64,000 bases of DNA from GCA-2746365 sp963711255. GTDB taxonomy: Bacteria; Pseudomonadota; Gammaproteobacteria; SZUA-229. Under the pieces are notes generated by a model that ran no database searches, was not told where the DNA came from, and was given only the letters and a program-made list of their open reading frames with translations. The translations under genes and the position numbers were made by a program. Below are positions 26,122 to 34,338 of this stretch, one piece after another (position 1 is the stretch's first letter; each line of letters starts with the position of its first letter). The stretch is from positions 89,729 through 153,728 of the forward strand of contig CAVQDO010000021.1 in assembly GCA_963711255.1 (NCBI GenBank), written 5' to 3'.

Positions 26122-27942
26122 ATGATAAACTTAAAAGACCTGCTCTCTCCTTTTTTCGTCTGGCAGCGTGCCTTCGAAAAACCCTATACAACAATCCGCC
26201 CGATACAGGAGCGTCCCGGCGCGGCAACTTACCGTGGATTCCATATCAACATTGCAGAGACCTGCATCGGCTGCGGCAGCTGTCATACCATCTGTCAGAA
26301 CGAAGCCATCGACATGGTACCGGTTGAAGAATACGCCAACCGTGAAGGCGATAGCGGTTTACGGCCGCGTTTTGATTATGGCCGCTGCTGCTGGTGTGCC
26401 TTGTGTGTTGATATCTGTACCGCAAGCTCGCTGCGCATGAGCAACGAATACACCTGGCTGACCCGGGACCCGACCGATTACCATTTTACCGCCGGCGTTG
26501 ATGATAAACCCTGGCAGGATAATGAACTGGGTTATCGCCGCGCTGAAGGTTACAAATTGTTTCCGCACAAGCGCATTGAGATGGACATGCTGCCGCCGGA
26601 AGAAAGCGTAAACTCTTTTCAAGAAGTTGCCAAAGGCTACAGCGAAGAACAGGCGAAAAAGGAAGCCGATCGCTGCGTTGAATGCGGCATCTGTGTTGCC
26701 ACCTGCCCGGCGCATATGGATGTTCCTGATTACATTCACAGCATCCGTGATGGCGACTACGAAAAAGGTCTGCAGCTGATGTATCGCACCAACCCTTTCC
26801 CGGCAACCTGCGGACGTATCTGCACGCGGCGCTGTGAATCAGTCTGCCCGGTTGGTATCGATGGTGAGCCGGTTGCCATTCGCTGGCTGAAACGCTTTAT
26901 TGTCGACCAGTTTGAAAGCAGCGAATACTCACGCATATTAAATGAGAGCATTACCGAGAATGGTAAAACAGTTGCCATTATCGGTGCTGGTCCCGGCGGA
27001 CTCAGTGCAGCTTATTACCTGCGTCAGAAAGGTTATGCTGTCACTGTTTTCGAAGAACATGAATCCGGCGGTGGCATGTTGCGATACGGTGTACCCAGTT
27101 ATCGCCTGCCCGATGCTGATCTGGATAAAGACATTGATTACATCGTCTCCCTCGGTGTTACTGTTAAATACAATACCCGCATCGGTGCAGATATTAAATT
27201 CGAGCAGTTACTGGAAGACCATGATGCAGTTTTCATTTCTACCGGCCTCTCGGTACCATCAAACATGCGAATACACGGTGAAGATCATCACCGCGTACTA
27301 TCCGGTTTACAGGTACTGGCTGATGTTGCCAGCGGCCGCGATCCCGGCATCGGTAAAAAAGTTGCGGTCATTGGCGGCGGTAATGTCGCCATGGATGCAG
27401 CCCGTGTATCTAGACGGCTGAAGGCAGAAGTAACTATTCTCTATCGCCGCCGTATCAGTGATATGCCGGCAGACCCTGATGAAATTCATGAATCAAAAGA
27501 AGAAAACTGCAGCCTGGTACAGCAGGCAATTCCTGTTGAAATCCTGAATGCCGATGATAGTGAACAGGTTTCAATCAAATGGGGCGAAGCCGAAATGGTT
27601 AATGACCCTAAAGGTGGCAGGCCGCGCCCTGTGTTGCAGGAAGACCGCATGCATATCGAAACCTACGACAGCATTATTTCTGCTATCGGCCAGGGCAGTA
27701 ACCTCGATTACCTTTCAAAAGAAATGCACGAACAGCTGGCGATTGAATGGGGTAAGTTTACCCCCGGTGAATACCAGCACTCGACACTGGAAAAAGTTTT
27801 TGTTGGCGGCGATTTTGCCAATCAAACTGCCGATGCGATTAGCGCTATAGAAGATGGCCATCACGCAGCGCGTGGCATCGACCGAATGTTAAACCCGGAT
27901 GCATACACCGGCAATGTAACTAAAATTAGCGGGGAAAATTAA
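26122..27942 (+). CDS. Ferredoxin/GltD-like NAD(P)H oxidoreductase fusion (NuoI + flavoprotein)
   Basis: A 606-aa soluble electron-input subunit. Residues about 40-105 form a NuoI/HycF-like ferredoxin with two 4Fe-4S motifs, CIGCGSCHTIC and CCWCALCVDIC. Residues about 180-255 form the Fer4_20 module of glutamate-synthase small-chain proteins (CVECGICVATC, CGRICTRRCESVC). The rest has the FAD motif IIGAGPGGLSAAYYL near 280 and the NAD(P)H motif VIGGGNVAMDAARVSRR near 415, and ends with VGGDFANQTADAISAIEDG. Canonical Ehr/Mbx clusters have only the ferredoxin part. This fusion would pass electrons from NAD(P)H through its clusters to the NuoB-like subunit. NADPH as donor is inference from the GltD family. 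Confidence 0.93.
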   Translation: MINLKDLLSPFFVWQRAFEKPYTTIRPIQERPGAATYRGFHINIAETCIGCGSCHTICQNEAIDMVPVEEYANREGDSGLRPRFDYGRCCWCALCVDICTASSLRMSNEYTWLTRDPTDYHFTAGVDDKPWQDNELGYRRAEGYKLFPHKRIEMDMLPPEESVNSFQEVAKGYSEEQAKKEADRCVECGICVATCPAHMDVPDYIHSIRDGDYEKGLQLMYRTNPFPATCGRICTRRCESVCPVGIDGEPVAIRWLKRFIVDQFESSEYSRILNESITENGKTVAIIGAGPGGLSAAYYLRQKGYAVTVFEEHESGGGMLRYGVPSYRLPDADLDKDIDYIVSLGVTVKYNTRIGADIKFEQLLEDHDAVFISTGLSVPSNMRIHGEDHHRVLSGLQVLADVASGRDPGIGKKVAVIGGGNVAMDAARVSRRLKAEVTILYRRRISDMPADPDEIHESKEENCSLVQQAIPVEILNADDSEQVSIKWGEAEMVNDPKGGRPRPVLQEDRMHIETYDSIISAIGQGSNLDYLSKEMHEQLAIEWGKFTPGEYQHSTLEKVFVGGDFANQTADAISAIEDGHHAARGIDRMLNPDAYTGNVTKISGEN

Positions 27943-27943
27943 T

Positions 27944-28390
27944 ATGAATACAGTTGATGAAATACTGGACTATGCCATAGGCCAGGAACAGGAAGCGGCT
28001 GACTTTTACCACGACGTAGCTCAGCGCGCTGAAACAGCGGGCATGAAAAAAATACTGCTGGACTTTTCCGAAGAAGAAAAACACCATAAAAAAATCCTGC
28101 AGGAGGTCAAGGCTGGCGAGCATGAACTCAGCCCCGAACAGGAAGTGCTGGATTTAAAAATTTCTGACTACCTTGTTGAAGTTGAAGCCAATGACAACAT
28201 CAGTTACCAGGACGCTCTGATTATTGCCATGAAACGCGAACGAGCAGCCTATAACCTTTATAGCGATATGGCGGCAAAAGTGCCTGAGAGTCACCTGAAA
28301 GAAGTGCTCACCGGCCTGGCTAAAGAAGAAGCCAAGCATAAGCTTTTCTTTGAAGCAGAATATGATGAGCGGGTATTGATGGACAACTGA
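27944..28390 (+). CDS. Rubrerythrin-like diiron ferritin-fold protein
   Basis: A 148-aa four-helix protein with two ExxH-type half sites: Glu in GQEQEAADFY and EEEKHHKK in the first half, Glu in KRERAAYNLY and KEEAKHKLFF in the second. These are the metal ligands of the rubrerythrin diiron domain. The C-terminal rubredoxin domain is absent, so it belongs to the rubrerythrin-like ferritin family. It starts 2 bases after the flavoprotein stop with GGGGAAAA upstream, so it is probably part of the same operon. A protective role against peroxide at iron-sulfur clusters is plausible but inferred. Confidence 0.87.
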   Translation: MNTVDEILDYAIGQEQEAADFYHDVAQRAETAGMKKILLDFSEEEKHHKKILQEVKAGEHELSPEQEVLDLKISDYLVEVEANDNISYQDALIIAMKRERAAYNLYSDMAAKVPESHLKEVLTGLAKEEAKHKLFFEAEYDERVLMDN

Positions 28391-28416
28391 TCAGGCCATG
28401 CACTGAAATCAGACTG

Positions 28417-28533
28417 TGTCATCTCGAGCAGCGGAATGCCTGCATGGATGCAGGTGTTAGAGTCATGCAGTAGCAATTACCGAGAAATCTTTTGCAGCGA
28501 AGCTTAAGAAATCTCCTGCTGCTCGAGATGTCA
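28417..28533. repeat. Palindromic interspersed-repeat-like element
   Basis: An element of about 115 bases between the rubrerythrin-like gene and pgm. Its ends are perfect 12-base inverted copies, ATCTCGAGCAGC (28421-28432) and GCTGCTCGAGAT (28518-28529). Inside are a tight hairpin CCTGCAT-GG-ATGCAGG (28439-28454) and a direct repeat AGAAATCT (28483-28490, 28507-28514). The layout resembles dispersed non-coding palindromic repeats seen in many proteobacteria. It could also end transcription of the upstream operon. Other copies cannot be checked here. Confidence 0.6.
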
Positions 28534-28592
28534 TATAATATTGACCCATACACATATCCGTAACATTAAATTTCAATCCCTGATTAAACCTC

Positions 28593-30227
28593 ATGAATAT
28601 AAATACCGTCACCACCACTCCGTTTGATGACCAGCGTCCCGGCACCTCCGGTTTACGCAAAAAAGTCAGCGTTTTTCAGCAGCCGCATTACCTGGCCAAC
28701 TTTGTCCAGTCTATCTTTGATGCACTTGATGATTTTCAGGGACAGACGCTGGTGGTTGGCGGCGATGGTCGTTTTTATAACCGTGAAGCCATCCAGCTGA
28801 TCGTCAAAATGGCTGCAGCCAATGGTTTTGGCAAGGTTATGGTTGGCCAGGGCGCCCTGCTATCTACCCCTGCCGCTTCCTGTGTAATTCGTAAATACAA
28901 AGCTTTTGGCGGCATCATTCTATCTGCCAGCCATAACCCCGGCGGGCCGAATGCTGATTTTGGTATTAAGTACAACACTGGTAATGGTGGACCTGCGCCT
29001 GAAAAAATCACTGAAGCAATCTATAGCCTGAGCCGTAAAATCACCGAATATCGAACCCTTGAAACAGACGATATCAACCTGGATGACATCGGCCAGCAAA
29101 GCGTAGGTGATATGCAGGTTGAAATCATCGACCCGGTTACTGACTATGCCGATATGATGCAGCAATTATTCGATTTTGATGCCATGTCTGCCCTGCTCGC
29201 TTCCGGTACTTTCAGCATGCGCTTTGATGCGATGAACGCAATCACCGGCCCATACGCAAAAGAAATACTTGAAAACCGGCTGGGTGCAGCAAGCGGCACC
29301 GTGATGCGCGGTGAACCGCTGGAAGATTTTGGCGGCGCTCACCCCGATCCTAACCTGGTACATGCCAAAGAACTGGTTAGCATGATGAATGCTGAAGATG
29401 CAGCTGACTTTGGTGCCGCGTCGGATGGTGATGGTGACCGTAACATGATCCTCGGCGCTAATATTTATGTTACGCCAAGCGACAGCCTCGCCATTCTTGC
29501 GGCTAACGCAACACTGGTTCCGGGTTATGCCAAAGGCCTGTCAGGTGTTGCCCGCTCCATGCCCACCAGCCAGGCGGTTGACCGCGTTGCTAAAGTACTC
29601 GGTATCGACTGTTATGAAACACCTACCGGCTGGAAATTTTTTGGCAACCTGCTTGATGCCGGCAAGATTACCCTTTGTGGTGAAGAATCGTTCGGTACGG
29701 GTTCAGACCATGTACGTGAGAAAGATGGCCTGTGGGCGGTGCTGTTCTGGTTAAATATACTTGCTGTGCGCAAACAGTCCGTCGCTGACATTGTTCATGA
29801 CCACTGGAAAAAATATGGACGTGATGTTTACACTCGCCATGATTATGAAGGTGTATCCTCCGCAGGCGCTAATGATCTTATGGATCAACTGCGAGCTAAT
29901 TCTGGCAAACTCGCCGGTCAGAAATTAGAAAATTACAGCGTCGAATTATGTGATGATTTCAGTTATACCGACAGTGTCGACAATAGTGTCAGCAGCCAGC
30001 AGGGAATTCGCATACTTTTCACAAACGGCGCACGTATTATTTATCGCCTTTCAGGCACCGGCACCGAAGGTGCCACTTTACGTGTTTATATTGAACAGCC
30101 TGAAAATGACCCGGCAAAACTTGAACATGATCCCCAGCAACTGCTTGCCGCACTCATTACCTTGTCACGTTCTATTGCAGAAATAGAAAAGTTTACCGAT
30201 CGCACAGCCGCTGACGTGATTACCTGA
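28593..30227 (+). CDS. pgm: Phosphoglucomutase (alpha-D-glucose-1,6-bisphosphate dependent)
   Basis: Interconverts glucose-1-phosphate and glucose-6-phosphate, joining the glycogen/sucrose genes with glycolysis and the OPP pathway. The 544-aa protein is of the PGM1-type (as in Agrobacterium and eukaryotes): substrate motif RPGTSGLRKK at 14-23, catalytic phosphoserine motif LSASHNPGG (about 110-118), metal loop SDGDGDRNMI, sugar-binding GEESFGTGSDH, and phosphate-binding RLSGTGTEGATLR near the C-terminus. It stands alone on the plus strand after the palindromic repeat, with no obvious operon partner. All catalytic motifs are intact. Confidence 0.95.
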   Translation: MNINTVTTTPFDDQRPGTSGLRKKVSVFQQPHYLANFVQSIFDALDDFQGQTLVVGGDGRFYNREAIQLIVKMAAANGFGKVMVGQGALLSTPAASCVIRKYKAFGGIILSASHNPGGPNADFGIKYNTGNGGPAPEKITEAIYSLSRKITEYRTLETDDINLDDIGQQSVGDMQVEIIDPVTDYADMMQQLFDFDAMSALLASGTFSMRFDAMNAITGPYAKEILENRLGAASGTVMRGEPLEDFGGAHPDPNLVHAKELVSMMNAEDAADFGAASDGDGDRNMILGANIYVTPSDSLAILAANATLVPGYAKGLSGVARSMPTSQAVDRVAKVLGIDCYETPTGWKFFGNLLDAGKITLCGEESFGTGSDHVREKDGLWAVLFWLNILAVRKQSVADIVHDHWKKYGRDVYTRHDYEGVSSAGANDLMDQLRANSGKLAGQKLENYSVELCDDFSYTDSVDNSVSSQQGIRILFTNGARIIYRLSGTGTEGATLRVYIEQPENDPAKLEHDPQQLLAALITLSRSIAEIEKFTDRTAADVIT

Positions 30228-30392
30228 TATTACCTGTTAATAGACAGGGCTCTGCAGGCAGGCGCTTCCGTTTGTAAAACAGGCATTACAATTAATCAGG
30301 ACCTATTTCTAGCTGAACGGGTAATATGGCCGGTAATAGCTATACTCAAAGTGATTCACAACAAACTCATGGGATATACCCGGAAGGCCGTT

Positions 30393-30656
30393 ATGAAATT
30401 TACTTTACTGACACTAGCTTTATTGACACTTACCTTCTCAGCCAATGCTGAAATGAATAATGACGCTGGGAAATGCCTGGACAGTTTGCATCGTAATATT
30501 GACACCAGGGATGTTGCGCAGCTAAAGCCGCAATACCTGATGCAGAGGCTTGCAGAAATTTGCATGCCTGAACAGGGACATATTGAAGACCCGCAATACT
30601 TCAAATTGCTGCAGATTATTAATAATAATCGTTCGGTATCAACGCTTAAAGCCTAG
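30393..30656 (+). CDS. Small secreted protein of unknown function
   Basis: An 87-aa protein with a clear Sec signal peptide, KFTLLTLALLTLTFSANA, cleaved before EMNND. The mature part is about 68 residues, helical and charged, with two cysteines (GKCLDSL and AEICMPE) that could form a disulfide. I start it at ATG 30393 because GGAAGG lies 5 bases upstream and the signal peptide begins there; in-frame codons at 30351 and 30369 would put extra residues before the signal. No family is recognised. It may be periplasmic. It is convergent with the Nudix gene. Confidence 0.6.
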   Translation: MKFTLLTLALLTLTFSANAEMNNDAGKCLDSLHRNIDTRDVAQLKPQYLMQRLAEICMPEQGHIEDPQYFKLLQIINNNRSVSTLKA

Positions 30657-30699
30657 CTAAAACAGTAATAGATAGTGCTCCACTAAAACTTACTATTAG

Positions 30700-31296
30700 T
30701 TAAGTGGCCAGCCATTGCTGGCGAATATCATCGCGGTTTAATCTAAACCACTGCAATGCAATTATCGGCAAAGCAGAATCAATACGTCCCTGATCGAGCC
30801 ATTGAAAAGCCGTTTCACTACTGACAACGTGAACCCTTATATCTTCACCCTCGTCATCAATACCATGAATACCGCCAACATTGCTGCTGTCAGTGCGGGC
30901 AAAAAATATCTGTATTAACTCGTTACTACTGCCAGGACTGGAGTAATAAGTGTGAACAGGCATTAAATCATTTATCTCGCAGCCCGCCTCTTCTATCGCT
31001 TCACGAACAGCCAGTTCTTCAGCAGATTCATCCGGCTCCTGCAGGCCGGCAATGATTTCAATTACCCATGGCCCTGCCGGATCTGCAGCAGCGCCAATAC
31101 GAAACTGCTCAATCAGTACCAGTTCATCACGTACCGGGTCATAGGGCAGCACCGCCGCCGCACGTCCCCTGTCAATAAGCTCACGCATCAGTGGCTCACT
31201 TTCACCACCGGCAAATAACTCGTGCTTTAACTGAATGGCATTAACTTTAAAAAACCCGTTATGCAGCAGGCGGTTACTAATCTGTGACCATTTCAT
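30700..31296 (-). CDS. nudF: Nudix hydrolase, ADP-ribose pyrophosphatase type
   Basis: A 198-aa Nudix protein. The Nudix box is complete: Gly-Leu-Gln-Glu-Pro-Asp, then Glu, then REAIEEAGCEI (about residues 84-106). Pro-Val-His at MPVHTYYSSPGSSNELIQIF lies about 15 residues after the box, the position that marks ADP-ribose pyrophosphatases (NudF), which hydrolyse ADP-ribose to AMP and ribose-5-phosphate. NudF of E. coli also acts on ADP-glucose in vitro, a possible link to the glycogen genes, but that is speculative here. It is on its own, divergent from nothing obvious and convergent with the small secreted protein. Confidence 0.87.
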   Translation of the reverse strand: MKWSQISNRLLHNGFFKVNAIQLKHELFAGGESEPLMRELIDRGRAAAVLPYDPVRDELVLIEQFRIGAAADPAGPWVIEIIAGLQEPDESAEELAVREAIEEAGCEINDLMPVHTYYSSPGSSNELIQIFFARTDSSNVGGIHGIDDEGEDIRVHVVSSETAFQWLDQGRIDSALPIIALQWFRLNRDDIRQQWLAT

Positions 31297-31379
31297 TTTT
31301 GTGAAGTATCAACTCAATAAATTAATTTATAAATACCAGTACAAGCAAACACCTTATAAAACCGTTTACAGGATTATTC

Positions 31380-32279
31380 CTAGTTCACCCGCTTTTTGTA
31401 TTCTTCACATTCATCCAGGTATGCAGCCGTACTTTTTTTCATGGGTGTTCGCGCACGGGTAATAAATGCAATTAATCTGACACCGGCTTTTAACATGGTT
31501 CTCACGTCCAGCACATCGAGCAAGTTTTGACAGTCTTTCCGGGGTACCTGTAAGGGCTGATAATCAGTAATCGCTTCACCCGCCACGACAAAATTTGACC
31601 ATATGTCAAAAAGGTCATCGTCGGTACGCAGGGTTTCACACTTGCATCGCGCCACCCTCGCATACTCCAGGATCAGTTCATCCATTCCCGGATAGCGAGG
31701 ATCCTCTCTTATGCAGCAAGCCATGTATGTTGACACCTGGTCTATATTCTTCATGGTCATGGCAATTTTGACATAGCGGCTACTGTAGAAATCTTCGATC
31801 GACATGATAAAAGCCTTGAAGGGTTCACCCCAGAGCTCATCAATACCCTCATCACCATTTCGATGCTTGACCAGCTTGCCCAATTCCAGTGCCTCGCGCA
31901 GGCACAAACCACAGGTATGCATCAGGTCATTACCAGGCAGTATTTCTACACCACTGGCTTCAAGTTCAACCAGGTGGGTAAAGATGTCTGCAGCCCGGTT
32001 AAATAACGCACCAGCCAGCATTGCACCTTTGACCCGCTTTTTCCGGGCATCCTTTTCTGCATCATAATCGGCACGAATTTTATCAAGCAGTCGCCCCGGG
32101 ATATTAATGCCATGTTCCATATGGTTAAACAGGCGTCGGGTTAAGGACTGAATCAGGCGTTTCTTTGCAGTTAGCGTATCTTTCGGCGGTTCATAGCACT
32201 TTATCCAGTAACCTTCATAAAAGACGCTTGTCACGCCATTTATCTTCTTACGCAAGCCATTTTCAACGGTTTCATTCAT
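31380..32279 (-). CDS. Hypothetical helical protein, 299 aa
   Basis: Not recognised. The protein is soluble and predicted mostly helical, with no signal peptide or membrane segment. It has an N-terminal block FYEGYWIKCYEPPKDTL and many Cys residues: HTCGLCLREALELG (about 121-134), MACCIREDPRYPG (about 194-206) and RCKCETLR. The cysteines are not arranged as a classical zinc finger or Fe-S motif, though CxxC (CGLC) and CKC pairs could bind a metal. It ends with a very basic/acidic tail. It stands as a single minus-strand gene next to a 670-base gap. The regular codon pattern and length make it a real gene, but function cannot be assigned. Confidence 0.7.
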   Translation of the reverse strand: MNETVENGLRKKINGVTSVFYEGYWIKCYEPPKDTLTAKKRLIQSLTRRLFNHMEHGINIPGRLLDKIRADYDAEKDARKKRVKGAMLAGALFNRAADIFTHLVELEASGVEILPGNDLMHTCGLCLREALELGKLVKHRNGDEGIDELWGEPFKAFIMSIEDFYSSRYVKIAMTMKNIDQVSTYMACCIREDPRYPGMDELILEYARVARCKCETLRTDDDLFDIWSNFVVAGEAITDYQPLQVPRKDCQNLLDVLDVRTMLKAGVRLIAFITRARTPMKKSTAAYLDECEEYKKRVN

Positions 32280-32952
32280 TGCATCGTTACACTCTGTACG
32301 GTGAAGTCAGTCAAATAAAAAAACGAATAAACGCATGATTTTTTATCTGTTACTGCTTCAAGTATCAACATTCGAGAGATATTTTCAAGAGAAATGATGA
32401 TATCAAATTGCAGGCAATTGTGCAGTCAGCATTAATGACTATATCAGCAAGTAAATTCGATACTGTAAAGTCATGATAGCGGCATAATTAGCAGGTAATA
32501 CGACAAATTCTAGTCAGTAATATTTAATCTATTCTGGGCATCTATCAGGTGGTAAAAGAGTGTCTCAAGCATTCTTATTGCTTTAGTGTTTTCCCTTTAT
32601 TAGACGCCGTGCTGTGGAAAACGGCCAATCTCCTTTCTTGTTTGACACGAAATACAGGTTCCTTACTTTCAGTTAGCAACTAAATGAGGGACGCTGCCCT
32701 GTCAGCGCCTCCCGATAACATCAATAACGTAGCCATAGACTGCTTTCCTCTGATGGTTTTTGACTTAATAGCTTGAAACAGGTTATCTCAAACATATACA
32801 AATAAATACACGGTCGGCACCACAGTCGGTTATACAGCAGATGCAGAACCGCAAAACCTACAGTATTCTACGCATTATTTCGCCTATCTATAAGCCATAT
32901 TTACTACTATAATGCGCAAAAAACTTAAACACTAAAGCAGGTGAAATTTTAG
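32280..32952. other. Long AT-rich intergenic region with rhodanese promoter
   Basis: About 670 bases with no supportable ORF on either strand. Near its right end a perfect TATAAT lies at 32908-32913 on the plus strand, about 40 bases before the rhodanese start, without a good -35. A TTGACA at about 32643 has only a poor -10. No tRNA or structured RNA was recognised, but a small RNA cannot be excluded. Confidence 0.4.
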
Positions 32953-33348
32953 ATGAATAATGAAAAAACATTAACTGATTTTGTTAAAGAAGCTAAATCA
33001 CAAATTTCCGAAGTAGACGTTAACCAAGTTATTCCACTGCTTGACGAAGGATATGAAGTACTTGATGTGCGTGAACCCGCTGAATACCATTCTGGAACTA
33101 TAGACGGCGCGCTCAATATTCCACGCGGTGTACTTGAAGCCTTGTGTGACCGACAGTATCCTGGCCGTCGAGAAGAAATGATGGACCGCGACCGTAAATG
33201 GCTGCTACTTTGTGCCACATCTGGTCGCTCCGCAATGGCAACTGCTGTTATGCAACAAATGGGATTTAATAACGTTAAAAATATAAACGGTGGCATGGCT
33301 GCGTGGAAAGTCGCTGAAATGCAGACGGTTATTCCACCGGAACATTAA
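32953..33348 (+). CDS. Rhodanese-like domain protein
   Basis: A 131-aa single-domain cytoplasmic rhodanese. It shows the conserved LDVREPAEYHSGTIDGALNIP block and the active-site loop LLCATSGRSAMA, in which Cys of CATSGR would carry a persulfide; the C-terminal NINGGMAAW motif completes the fold. Likely role: sulfurtransfer or sulfur trafficking. AGCAGG about 12 bases upstream serves as ribosome binding site. The gene is monocistronic and followed by a hairpin terminator. A second, different rhodanese-like gene lies at 39525. Confidence 0.9.
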   Translation: MNNEKTLTDFVKEAKSQISEVDVNQVIPLLDEGYEVLDVREPAEYHSGTIDGALNIPRGVLEALCDRQYPGRREEMMDRDRKWLLLCATSGRSAMATAVMQQMGFNNVKNINGGMAAWKVAEMQTVIPPEH

Positions 33349-33389
33349 AATTAACCAGTAATCTTGCTGATGTAATATATTAAAAATAT

Positions 33390-33414
33390 GCCCTGAGAAC
33401 CAGGGCTATTTTTA
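33390..33414 (+). terminator. Rho-independent terminator of the rhodanese gene
   Basis: Stem GCCCTG (33390-33395) and CAGGGC (33401-33406) around a 5-base loop, followed by TATTTTTA. It lies 42 bases after the rhodanese stop. Confidence 0.75.
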
Positions 33415-33533
33415 CCTATGTTAATAAATAGTGGACTAAACAAAGTGGCTGATTAAAACACCAGTTAAAAACATTATTGGGATTTTTGAAAAACGGCTTC
33501 AGGTGGTGATGTAGTCACCTGCCCATTTAGACA

Positions 33534-33566
33534 GTCAAACAAAAACGGCTCCCGTAGGAGCCGTTT
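33534..33566 (-). terminator. Rho-independent terminator of the PEP-CTERM gene
   Basis: Perfect 10-base stem AAACGGCTCC / GGAGCCGTTT (33543-33552, 33557-33566) with a 4-base loop. On the minus strand it is followed by a run of T. It lies about 60 bases after the minus-strand PEP-CTERM frame. The stem could act in both directions. Confidence 0.85.
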
Positions 33567-33626
33567 CTAATTAGATGCTATTGACTAGCATGCTTTTATT
33601 AGCATACGTCAATTAACATTATATGG

Positions 33627-33950
33627 TTATGCCTGCTTTCTTCTCGCAACACCAACCAGACCGATGAGACCAGAACCGAACAACCATACGGCAGCGGGTA
33701 CCGGCACAGGCGATGCAGTGAACAGCCAGTCACTAGCCGTGATATGAGAACAGTCTGCAGTTTTGCAATCATCACCATGGTTAAGCCAGCCCCAGCCAGA
33801 GATACCATTAAAGCCTCTATGACCTGCACCACCTTCATCACCAAACTGGAAGGATAAGCCACTAGCAGAAGCTTTATCTTCGAGCTCAAATAGCGTAATC
33901 AGTGAGGCCAACTGTACCGCTGATTGTTCCAAAGTTAGCGTTGTTTGCAT
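33627..33950 (-). CDS. PEP-CTERM (VPxPA-type) protein, C-terminal part after a frameshift
   Basis: This frame carries the C-terminal part of an exported protein. From about FELEDKASASGLSFQFGDEGG onward it is real sequence, and it ends in an exosortase sorting signal: PVPVPAAVWLFGSG, a hydrophobic helix LIGLVGVA and the basic tail RRKQA. This is the VPxPA variant of the PEP-CTERM tripartite signal, cleaved by an exosortase in the inner membrane. Residues before FELEDK overlap the N-terminal frame and are not authentic. No exosortase gene is in this window. Confidence 0.75.
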   Translation of the reverse strand: MQTTLTLEQSAVQLASLITLFELEDKASASGLSFQFGDEGGAGHRGFNGISGWGWLNHGDDCKTADCSHITASDWLFTASPVPVPAAVWLFGSGLIGLVGVARRKQA

Positions 33951-34338
33951 TCACTTTAAGATCGTCAAGTCCGCCATCAGCTGGCTGTGAAATCACACTC
34001 CGACAGGGTATATTCGAAATGGATATCCCAGACTGCAGTGGTTCCGGCAACATAACCTGTGCACCAGAATCTTCACCACCGAAGGCGCTACCATCAATAA
34101 CAATTTTAGTGCCATCCCAGGTAAGTTGCATGCTGCTGAGGGCATGGTCAAAATCGAAGGTGTATATGCTAGGAACAGAAAGCAAACCATCGAGTCGCAG
34201 ACCATAATAAGGTTCTGCGGCGTTACCATTTGGATGGTTATGCAGGTTATAGGTCCCGGTTGTAATTGCGCTGGCATTCATCGAAGTAAGTGCGCTGCCT
34301 GCCAGTAAAGCAAATATTGCTAAAAGTTTTATTCTCAT
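33886..34338 (-). CDS. PEP-CTERM protein, N-terminal part with signal peptide (frameshifted)
   Basis: The N-terminal 150 residues of the same exported protein. ATG 34338 follows AAAGGG and begins the signal peptide RIKLLAIFALLAGSALTSMNASA. The mature part is beta-rich, typical of PEP-CTERM surface proteins. The frame ends at a TGA directly after GLTDYAI, while the continuation FELEDKA is one base forward. Removing one T from the TTT at 33896-33898 region restores one protein of about 235 aa ending in the exosortase signal. The shift site reads ATT TGA G, so recoding is worth noting, but an indel error is the simpler view. A longer start at 34416 would add 26 residues before the signal and is not preferred. 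Confidence 0.72.
   Translation of the reverse strand: MRIKLLAIFALLAGSALTSMNASAITTGTYNLHNHPNGNAAEPYYGLRLDGLLSVPSIYTFDFDHALSSMQLTWDGTKIVIDGSAFGGEDSGAQVMLPEPLQSGISISNIPCRSVISQPADGGLDDLKVNANNANFGTISGTVGLTDYAI

Noticed and set aside
26359..26806. Two minus-strand frames of 106-126 aa inside the flavoprotein gene
   Set aside because: They lie entirely within the well-supported ferredoxin/GltD fusion and show no motif or start signal.
17050..27942. Annotation as respiratory complex I (nuo operon)
   Set aside because: Gene order and subunits (MrpE/F/G/B/C, DUF4040) are Mbh/Mrp-like; nuoE, F, G, A, J are missing and the input module is GltD-like.
33993..34277. 94-aa minus-strand frame inside the PEP-CTERM gene
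   Set aside because: It is out of frame with the signal peptide and sorting signal, and has Cys/Met-rich noise.
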